Of a DNA stretch of 6,657 nt, positions 1 through 5,295 are shown piece by piece. Below the pieces are notes generated by a model, which made no database searches, was not told where the DNA came from, and saw nothing but the letters and a program-made list of their open reading frames with translations. The stretch is from contig JAUWPK010000213.1 in the NCBI GenBank assembly GCA_030611625.1, positions 1-6,657 of the forward strand. Reading direction: 5' to 3'. The first letter of the stretch is position 1. Each line of letters opens with the position of its first letter. Source of the DNA: Promethearchaeum sp. (GTDB lineage: Archaea > Asgardarchaeota > Lokiarchaeia > Sigyniarchaeales > Promethearchaeaceae). Made by a program: the position numbers and the translations under genes.

Positions 1-31
1 GATGAAGAGTGAGTTTTTCTACTACTCTATC
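1..31 (-). other. Probable frameshifted continuation of the geranylgeranyl reductase gene
   Basis: Reading from the G at base 31 in the other frame gives DRVVEKLTLH, open to the left edge of the window. The upstream frame gives FPDDRLIE and then two stops. Joining the two by restoring one base gives a stretch like FPDD..DRVVEKLTLH, which reads as a continuous helix-to-strand transition of the kind expected after the CGG segment. The junction must lie between about bases 25 and 37, because each frame has a stop on the far side. The region is a run of near-repeats of GATAGA/GATGAT, which favours a one-base slip in replication or a sequencing or assembly error. Both frames were read directly; the homology judgement is from memory of the family. 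Confidence 0.55.
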
Positions 32-237
32 AATCTATCATCAGGAAATTTTATTTTTTCTATTAATTCCCAAGCCATGGCTCCCCCACACGCTTTATAT
101 CTTCCACTATTACTTAAATCTTCTTTTTCCAGCAAACATACTGAATATCCTTTATCAACAGCGGTTTTTGCAGCAATGGATCCTCCTGGTCCTGCACCAA
201 CAACTATGATATCATAGTTTTTCATTTTATTTTTCAT
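22..237 (-). CDS. Geranylgeranyl reductase family FAD-dependent protein, N-terminal part, interrupted
   Basis: This is the N-terminal Rossmann segment of a FAD-dependent oxidoreductase of the geranylgeranyl reductase family, which saturates the geranylgeranyl chains of archaeal phospholipids. A beta strand leads into GAGPGG at residues 14-19 (dinucleotide-binding GxGxxG), an acidic residue follows the second strand (LLEK, E37, expected to contact the FAD ribose), and RYKACGG lies at 46-52, a position where family members have a Cys-containing motif near the flavin. The frame stops at two consecutive TAG codons (22-24 and 19-21) after 71 residues, while intact members are near 400 residues. 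The neighbouring frame continues open to the window edge, so a one-base frameshift is likely. Two starts are possible: ATG at 237, or ATG at 225 (MKNYDIIVVG), which fits the usual family N-terminus better. A GGGAG element ends one base before the first ATG and 13 bases before the second, so it does not decide. It lies 11 bases after the prenyl synthase stop, and that position supports a lipid role. Family assignment is good; exact substrate is inference. Confidence 0.78.
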   Translation of the reverse strand: MKNKMKNYDIIVVGAGPGGSIAAKTAVDKGYSVCLLEKEDLSNSGRYKACGGAMAWELIEKIKFPDDRLIE

Positions 238-248
238 TCTCCCTATCT

Positions 249-1250
249 TCAGTGTGTTCTTTGAATAGAGAATTTTGCTAATTGTTGAAGTTCCTTTTTA
301 GCTTCTGAATCAGGGAAAACTTCCAGCTTAGATATTGCTTCATCTAATAGATTTTTTACCAATTTTTTAGCACTTTCGAAAGCTCCGCTGTGCTTTATTA
401 AGTCAATTCCTTTGCTTATATCTTCCATATTCTTATCCTTTTTAGCCAATATTGTAATTAATTTGCTCTTTTCTGGATCTTTAAGGTGTTCCAATGCATA
501 TAAGAGTAAGTAAGTTTTTTTTCCTTCTCTAAGATCGCTTCCGATTGGTTTTCCAAATTCTATTTCTTCTCCAATAAGACCCAAAATATCATCAATAATT
601 TGAAAACCGATTCCAAATTTATTTCCAAACTCTTTTAGTGCTTCTATCTGAGAATCTGAAGCATTTGCACATAACCCGCCTATATAGGTACTCGTTTTAA
701 AAAGAGCAGCAGTTTTTAATTCAATCATTTTCATATATTCTTCAATTGAAACATCAACTCTCTCTTCAAATACAATATCTAAAGCTTGACCTTCACATAA
801 TTTTGAAGAAACTCGTCCTAACTCAAGCATTATGTTATATTTAATCTCTTGGGGGATTTTGGCCTGATCTACAAAAACAAACGCCTGTGATAAAAGAAAA
901 TCACCTGCTAAAATTGCAAGAGATTCATTCCATTTTATATGAACAGTTGGAACATTTCTTCTAAATAAATCTTTATCCATTATATCATCATGGATTAAAC
1001 TAAATGTGTGTAGTATTTCTACTGCAGCTGCAGCTGGTATAATTCTTTCACTATTTTCCGCTAATAAACTATAAGATTTTAATATAAAAAATGGTCTGAG
1101 TCGTTTCCCGCCTGCAATAATATAATGTTGAGATGAATTCAAAAGATTTAAGACATTTTTTGACAGGTTTTTTAGGATAAACTTATCTATTTTTTTAGCA
1201 ATTTCTTCGAAATTTTTTTTGATGATATTCAATTCTTCCAAATTTTTCAC
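249..1250 (-). CDS. Short-chain trans-prenyl diphosphate synthase, probably geranylgeranyl diphosphate synthase
   Basis: This enzyme condenses IPP with allylic diphosphates to make the C20 precursor of archaeal ether lipids. The reading frame gives 333 residues, normal for the all-alpha prenyltransferase family. Visible motifs are GGKRLRP at 47-53 (IPP-binding Lys and Arg), the first Asp-rich motif DDIMD at 88-92 followed by FRR, and the second motif GFQIIDDILG at 215-224 with GKPIGSDLREGKKT after it. The fifth residue before the first Asp-rich motif is Phe83 and the fourth is Ser84. In archaeal type I enzymes an aromatic at the fifth position limits the product to C20, which supports GGPP over longer chains. 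The GTG at 1250 overlaps the isomerase stop as GTGA, but it also lies in AAAGGTG, a Shine-Dalgarno-like element six bases before TTG at 1241. The true start may be that TTG, giving 330 residues. The gene sits between IPP isomerase and geranylgeranyl reductase, matching the pathway order. Confidence 0.93.
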   Translation of the reverse strand: MKNLEELNIIKKNFEEIAKKIDKFILKNLSKNVLNLLNSSQHYIIAGGKRLRPFFILKSYSLLAENSERIIPAAAAVEILHTFSLIHDDIMDKDLFRRNVPTVHIKWNESLAILAGDFLLSQAFVFVDQAKIPQEIKYNIMLELGRVSSKLCEGQALDIVFEERVDVSIEEYMKMIELKTAALFKTSTYIGGLCANASDSQIEALKEFGNKFGIGFQIIDDILGLIGEEIEFGKPIGSDLREGKKTYLLLYALEHLKDPEKSKLITILAKKDKNMEDISKGIDLIKHSGAFESAKKLVKNLLDEAISKLEVFPDSEAKKELQQLAKFSIQRTH

Positions 1251-2329
1251 CTTTGTTTATGTACTCGCTTTTCTAACCATATACTTAATGGAGGAAGTAT
1301 AACATATTCTGTTTTCTTTAAATCTTTGATTTTATTACACCCAATTAGAAACATCGAACTTTTCAACTCAAAAATTAATGTTTCGATAAAAGATTCTACT
1401 TCTTTAGAATTATTAAAAGCTCGTTTTAAAAATGGTTGGGCAATTGCTGAAATATCGGCGCCAATTGCAATAGATTTTACGATTTCCAGCCCATTGCGTA
1501 TCCCCCCACTTCCGATGATTATTGTTGAATCTTTTGCGACAGATCTTGTTTCAATAATACTTGCTGCGGTTGGTATTCCCCAATCTAAAAATGTATTTCC
1601 AATAATCGATTTTAGATGGTTATTTTGCTTTTTTGCACGGGAATATTCAACTGCTGCAAAAGATGTTCCTCCTAATCCAGAAACATCTAGATATTTAATG
1701 TCCATGTTAATTAAGTTACTTGAAACGTTTTTAGAAAATCCTGCGCCAGTTTCTTTTATAATCAACGGGATTTTTAGATAATCATTTAATTGTGAAATTT
1801 TTTTCTTAGCATTTAAGAAATTTGTTTCTCCCTCAGGTTGAATTATTTCTTGTAAAGGGTTTAAATGAATTGCAATAGCATCCGCTTCTATGGAATGAAT
1901 AATTTTATCAATTGGATTAAAATTTTCCATTTGAATTAATTGTGAGATGCCTAGATTAGCTATTATTGGTATGCTTGGGGCACTTTTTCTTATGGAAGCG
2001 AAATTTTTTGATATATCTGGATATTCCAGTTGAATTCTTTGGCTACCGACCATTAGTGGGATTTGAAATTTTTCAGCAGCTTCTGCAAGTTTTTTGTTGA
2101 TTTCTGATCCCAATTTAGTGCCACCAGTTAATGAACCAATTATTATTGGAGCTTTTATTAGTTTTCCAAGAAATTCCATTGAAATATCAATATCTTTTAA
2201 ATTTATTTCAGGTAGAGAGTTATGGACAATTCTTACGCATTCTAACCATGTTGTATTTCTTGAATTTATATTTTCATTTATCGAAATTTTAATGTGGTCG
2301 TCCTTTCTTTGAAAGATATCCTTTTCCAT
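1247..2329 (-). CDS. fni: Type 2 isopentenyl-diphosphate delta-isomerase (FMN-dependent)
   Basis: This cytosolic flavoprotein interconverts IPP and DMAPP, supplying the allylic starter for the prenyl synthase encoded next. At 360 residues it has the normal length for type 2 isomerases, which are TIM barrels needing FMN, reduced nicotinamide and Mg2+. Family motifs appear in order: RKDDHI at 8-13, SLTGGT at 66-71, GSQR at 95-98, HLNPLQE at 155-161 followed by QPEGE at 164-168 (Gln and Glu near the isomerised double bond and metal), KETGAG at 192-197, DVSGLGGTSF at 215-224 and the phosphate-binding GSGGIRNG at 273-280. The ATG start is supported by AAGGTG five bases upstream, the clearest ribosome-binding site in the window. 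The gene begins 10 bases after the isopentenyl phosphate kinase stop, and its own TGA overlaps the GTG of the next frame. It is not the unrelated Nudix-type (type 1) isomerase. Confidence 0.97.
   Translation of the reverse strand: MEKDIFQRKDDHIKISINENINSRNTTWLECVRIVHNSLPEINLKDIDISMEFLGKLIKAPIIIGSLTGGTKLGSEINKKLAEAAEKFQIPLMVGSQRIQLEYPDISKNFASIRKSAPSIPIIANLGISQLIQMENFNPIDKIIHSIEADAIAIHLNPLQEIIQPEGETNFLNAKKKISQLNDYLKIPLIIKETGAGFSKNVSSNLINMDIKYLDVSGLGGTSFAAVEYSRAKKQNNHLKSIIGNTFLDWGIPTAASIIETRSVAKDSTIIIGSGGIRNGLEIVKSIAIGADISAIAQPFLKRAFNNSKEVESFIETLIFELKSSMFLIGCNKIKDLKKTEYVILPPLSIWLEKRVHKQR
1248..1253 (-). promoter_or_regulatory. Shine-Dalgarno-like site before a possible TTG start of the prenyl synthase
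   Basis: AAGGTG, then AAAAAT, then TTG at 1241-1239. The element and spacing almost duplicate the isomerase site (AAGGTG, five bases, ATG). If it functions this way, the GTG at 1250 is part of the ribosome-binding site rather than the initiation codon, and the gap to the isomerase stop becomes five bases instead of a four-base overlap. A GTGA overlap start cannot be excluded. Confidence 0.5.
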
Positions 2330-2334
2330 TATTT

Positions 2335-2340
2335 CACCTT
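2335..2340 (-). promoter_or_regulatory. Shine-Dalgarno site of the IPP isomerase gene
   Basis: AAGGTG followed by five bases and ATG. GGTGA matches the complement of the conserved 3' end of archaeal 16S rRNA (anti-SD CACCTCC). The site touches the TAA stop of the preceding kinase gene, so termination and reinitiation are adjacent. It serves as the reference for judging the starts of the other genes in the operon. Confidence 0.75.
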
Positions 2341-3179
2341 TATTTAATTAGTGTTGATATAATTTCTTCATTTTTCAATGCTTTAATTAATAGATTTGGT
2401 TTTAGTCCATTTATCAATTGAACTGGAATTCCTAATTCACAGATTTTTTTTATTTCATTTAATTTTCCTCTGATATCGCCAGTAACATCAATAGATTCTT
2501 TAAAATTTTTCAATGAAAGAAGTTCTAAATCCTTTAATTTTATATTATGAATAACCTCTGAATCTTTTTCAGCATTTGAAATAATTATGCCATCTTGATC
2601 AAAGCAAAAAATAATCTTATCAATTTCATATTTGGAATTTATTGAAGAAGTTAAGGATTTACAGATTTCATAAATAACTCTATCCCCTGATAAAATCGAG
2701 AAATCTGCTTTATCGTGTAATAAGATATCCCCAAAAAGAATAGGAATAATTCCTAAATCTAAAAGGGAATCAATTTGGTTAATCCCCATAAATTTTAAAA
2801 TAGATTCTCTTTGAAAAAAAACGCTTGATGTTGTTAAACTCAAAACTGGAATATCTCTTCTTAAAAAACCATCTACAATCTTTGAGTTTAAATTTTTGAC
2901 GCTTTGATGAGTTTTTGCTAAACCTAATGTCTGATTAGGTATATTCTGATTTAACCCATATTGGATTGAATAGGAGCATGCAATAGGGTGACCAAAAGAA
3001 CCTGCACCATGAATTATTATAAGTTTAGGTTGGTTTGAAGTCCGACAATTATCAGATATCTGAGATATTAAGCTTTCTATCACTTTATTCCGAATGGAGT
3101 ATGGGGTATTTTTATCTGTTAGGATACTACCGCCAAATTTAATTATTATAATAGGTTCTTTATTGGCCAATAATAACAC
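2340..3179 (-). CDS. Isopentenyl phosphate kinase
   Basis: This kinase uses ATP to convert isopentenyl phosphate to isopentenyl diphosphate, the last step of the non-classical mevalonate routes. It belongs to the amino acid kinase fold. The 279-residue frame shows the N-terminal glycine-rich strand IIIIKFGGSILTDK (10-23, Lys14 and Gly residues for ATP phosphates), HGAGSFGHP at 57-65 whose second His (His64) matches the catalytic His that marks isopentenyl phosphate kinases within the fold, GD at 150-151, LSGDR at 163-167, FDQDG at 193-197, and DVTGDIRGK at 231-239, which corresponds to the usual VTGGM..K segment with Asp in place of the second Gly. The GTG start at 3179 overlaps the mevalonate kinase gene by 20 bases. 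However, that GTG sits in AAGGTG six bases before TTG at 3170, which would give a 276-residue protein and an 11-base overlap. Its position next to the kinase and decarboxylase genes strengthens the assignment over other kinases of this fold. Confidence 0.94.
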   Translation of the reverse strand: MLLLANKEPIIIIKFGGSILTDKNTPYSIRNKVIESLISQISDNCRTSNQPKLIIIHGAGSFGHPIACSYSIQYGLNQNIPNQTLGLAKTHQSVKNLNSKIVDGFLRRDIPVLSLTTSSVFFQRESILKFMGINQIDSLLDLGIIPILFGDILLHDKADFSILSGDRVIYEICKSLTSSINSKYEIDKIIFCFDQDGIIISNAEKDSEVIHNIKLKDLELLSLKNFKESIDVTGDIRGKLNEIKKICELGIPVQLINGLKPNLLIKALKNEEIISTLIK

Positions 3180-4128
3180 CTTGATTATTAATTGAAGTAA
3201 TTATTGAAGGGTAATCCAGCTTCTTCAGTTTTTCCTTAATTATTTGTAAAACACTTAGATTTCCTATAGAAATCACACATCCTCCCATTCCAGCTCCAGT
3301 TAATTTAGATCCAAAAGCATTGTTTGAAGTTGCAATTTGAACAATTTCTTTAATTTCAGGAGAGGAAAGTCCGAATTTATATAATATTTGTTGGTTTTCA
3401 GTCATCAAATTACCGATCTCCCTAAAATTTCCTTTTTCAAGTTTGCTTATACCACTTAATGTAAGTTTTTTTATTTTTTTAAATAATTCTATTGAGATTT
3501 TGGGGCTGTTAATATAAAAGTCTTTAACATTTTCAATTGCTTTCTTTGTATTATGAGTTTTTCCTGAGTATGTCACCAAAACTTGAAGATTTTTATCAAA
3601 TTCAATTTTTTGAAATTTATGTTTTTCATATAGAATTGCTCCTCCTTGAGAACAAATTGTGTTATCAATCCCAGATGGTTTCCCATGGACAATTTTTTCC
3701 AATTTATATGCAAACTCCGAAATCTCTTCTTTTTTCAGTTTTAATTTGTAATAATCACTTAATGCCGCTAAAAATGCAACAGATGTGGAAGCTGAAGATC
3801 CAAGACCCGCTTCTGGCCATAAATCTGAATTTAAAATAATTTCTATATCTTTTATTGAAATATTATAATTTTTTCTTATTAAATCTAATCCTACGGCAAT
3901 TTGAGTGTATTTAGGGGGAATTCTCTCAGATAATTCATGGAGATCAATAAAATTTAATTTTTTATTATAATTTTTTAATATAAGTGATATCCCTTTTTGT
4001 TTATTTTCTGTAATTTTACAATAAGAACGGATATTAATTGCTAAAGCTATTGATGGATAACCATAAACTACTGCATGTTCTCCAAATAAAATACATTTTC
4101 CCGGAGCTGAAGCAATTGAACTTAGCAT
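3160..4128 (-). CDS. mvk: Mevalonate kinase (mevalonate 5-phosphotransferase, GHMP family)
   Basis: This enzyme phosphorylates mevalonate on its 5-hydroxyl using ATP. The 322-residue protein shows the three GHMP kinase motifs and the mevalonate-kinase-specific N-terminus: SAPGKCILFGEHAVVYG at 7-23 (Lys11 and the GEHAVV signature), the ATP phosphate-binding loop PEAGLGSSAS at 105-114, GKPSGIDN at 149-156 with the expected catalytic base Asp155, and the C-terminal motif KLTGAGMGGC at 275-284. These features separate it from homoserine kinase, galactokinase and phosphomevalonate kinase, and from the Thermoplasma mevalonate 3-kinase, which belongs to the decarboxylase branch. The ATG start lies nine bases after the HMG-CoA reductase TAG, with AGGT seven bases upstream as the likely ribosome-binding site. 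Its reading frame is the same as that of the upstream reductase. The 3' end overlaps the isopentenyl phosphate kinase frame, suggesting coupled translation. Confidence 0.97.
   Translation of the reverse strand: MLSSIASAPGKCILFGEHAVVYGYPSIALAINIRSYCKITENKQKGISLILKNYNKKLNFIDLHELSERIPPKYTQIAVGLDLIRKNYNISIKDIEIILNSDLWPEAGLGSSASTSVAFLAALSDYYKLKLKKEEISEFAYKLEKIVHGKPSGIDNTICSQGGAILYEKHKFQKIEFDKNLQVLVTYSGKTHNTKKAIENVKDFYINSPKISIELFKKIKKLTLSGISKLEKGNFREIGNLMTENQQILYKFGLSSPEIKEIVQIATSNNAFGSKLTGAGMGGCVISIGNLSVLQIIKEKLKKLDYPSIITSINNQGVIIGQ
3177..3182 (-). promoter_or_regulatory. Shine-Dalgarno-like site before a possible TTG start of isopentenyl phosphate kinase
   Basis: AAGGTG, then TTATTA, then TTG at 3170-3168, inside the 3' end of the mevalonate kinase gene. 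The spacing matches the sites before the isomerase and the prenyl synthase. Starting at TTG gives an N-terminus of MANKEPIIIIKFGGS, closer to the short lead normally seen before the KFGGS motif in this family. Confidence 0.5.
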
Positions 4129-4135
4129 TATATTA

Positions 4136-4139
4136 ACCT
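4136..4139 (-). promoter_or_regulatory. Shine-Dalgarno site of mevalonate kinase, overlapping the HMG-CoA reductase stop
   Basis: The reductase stop codon TAG and the next base form AGGT (in TAGGTTAATATAATG), seven bases before the ATG at 4128. The core agrees with the AAGGTG elements elsewhere in the operon. It implies that ribosomes terminating on HMGR lie directly over the start site for the next gene. Confidence 0.45.
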
Positions 4140-5295
4140 ATTGTCGTGTGTGTAACTTCATGTGTCCTGTTTGAATACCTTCATCAGCTAAAGCCCGTAA
4201 AGCTGCTAAATTTTGTGCCAAACCTACTGCAGCACCTACTTGAGATAGTTCTTCAGCGCTTTTTACATTAAGAATTTTTAAAGCAATTTTTGTCATCGGA
4301 TGTTTATGAATTATACCCCCAAGTATCGCTAAAGGAATCGGTATCTCAATTGTTCCGACTAGATTTTCTTCATTATCAATATAATAATTTGTTAATGGGC
4401 CATATTTTTCATTCAATGAAGCAAATGCATGTGCTCCTGCTTCTATTGCTCTTGTGTCATTTCCTGTTGCTAAAGCCAACGCATCAATCCCATTCATTAT
4501 ACCCTTATTTGCTGTAGTTGCTCTAAAAGGGTCTGCTTTGGCAAATGCTTGAGCATCCAGAATTCTCTCTATGATCTCTTTTCCTCCAAGTAGCTCTTTA
4601 TCAAATACAGCAGAACATATTGCAACTCGATAAATTGCCAGGTTTGAAATTATTTTCAAATTAATTTGAGCCTTTACCATTTTTTTTTCCATTATTACAT
4701 GAGCAATTTTCTCTACCATAGTATTTACTGCATTTGCGCCCATTGCATCAACTACATCAACAAAAAGATGTAAAATTATCATCTGTCCACGTTCTGTTGA
4801 TATTTCACGAACTTCTAAATTTTGTGCTCCTCCACCCATTTCGACAAGAGTTTTATCACATAAATTTGCAATTTTTATCAAATAATCTTTATTTTCTATT
4901 ATTTTTTTTTTCACATAATCTGAACTCGTGAAATTTGTTAATTGTACTTGCCCTATCATTATTGAAGTTATAGGTTCTGAATGGAATCCTCCGCATTTTC
5001 TAGCAATTCTTGCTCCGTTACTAGCTGCTGCAACAACTGAAGCTTCTTCAGTCACCATAGGAATAAGATAGTCTTTTTCATTAACTTTAAAATTAGTTGC
5101 AATACTAAAAGGTAAGGAATAACTTCCAATTACATTTTCACTAATTAGATCCAATTGATCATAGCTGAAATATCCAAAATTTTCTAAAATTTTTCTTTCT
5201 TCTTTATTTAGGTTGACCAATTTTGAGATAAGCGCTTGTCTTTCAGACACAGATAGTTTATAAAAACCTGAAATTTTTGAAAGATCCTTTTTCAT
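4138..5295 (-). CDS. mvaA: Class II 3-hydroxy-3-methylglutaryl-CoA reductase with shortened C-terminus
   Basis: This enzyme reduces HMG-CoA to mevalonate with two reduced nicotinamides, the committed step of the pathway; no membrane segment is visible. The class II (Pseudomonas mevalonii type) pattern is clear: SGFYKLSVSER at the N-terminus, TEEASVVAAASNGA at 82-95 with catalytic Glu83, DAMGANAVNT at 183-192, NKGIMNGID at 263-271 with Lys264, ATGNDTRA at 276-283 with Asp280, and GIQTGHMKLH at 373-382 with catalytic His378. The four catalytic residues of the family are all present. The protein ends at residue 385, seven residues after His378, whereas bacterial class II enzymes run to about 425-430 residues and fold their last helices into a flap over the active site. 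The ATG overlaps the decarboxylase stop as ATGA, so translation is probably coupled. No good Shine-Dalgarno site is visible. Whether NADH or NADPH is used cannot be read with confidence. Confidence 0.96.
   Translation of the reverse strand: MKKDLSKISGFYKLSVSERQALISKLVNLNKEERKILENFGYFSYDQLDLISENVIGSYSLPFSIATNFKVNEKDYLIPMVTEEASVVAAASNGARIARKCGGFHSEPITSIMIGQVQLTNFTSSDYVKKKIIENKDYLIKIANLCDKTLVEMGGGAQNLEVREISTERGQMIILHLFVDVVDAMGANAVNTMVEKIAHVIMEKKMVKAQINLKIISNLAIYRVAICSAVFDKELLGGKEIIERILDAQAFAKADPFRATTANKGIMNGIDALALATGNDTRAIEAGAHAFASLNEKYGPLTNYYIDNEENLVGTIEIPIPLAILGGIIHKHPMTKIALKILNVKSAEELSQVGAAVGLAQNLAALRALADEGIQTGHMKLHTRQ

Noticed and set aside
19..24. TAG TAG in the reductase gene read as pyrrolysine or suppressed codons
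   Set aside because: Two adjacent amber codons decoded as pyrrolysine would be extraordinary, and a single one-base shift already gives plausible family-like sequence downstream. Frameshift is the simpler reading.
1326..1781. Open frame of 151 codons on the plus strand
   Set aside because: It lies wholly within the IPP isomerase gene on the opposite strand, shows no recognisable motif and has no ribosome-binding site. It is the complement of a well-supported gene.
3160..4128. Mevalonate kinase gene as homoserine kinase or phosphomevalonate kinase
   Set aside because: The SAPGKCILFGEHAVVYG start and GKPSGIDN with its catalytic Asp are specific to mevalonate kinases.
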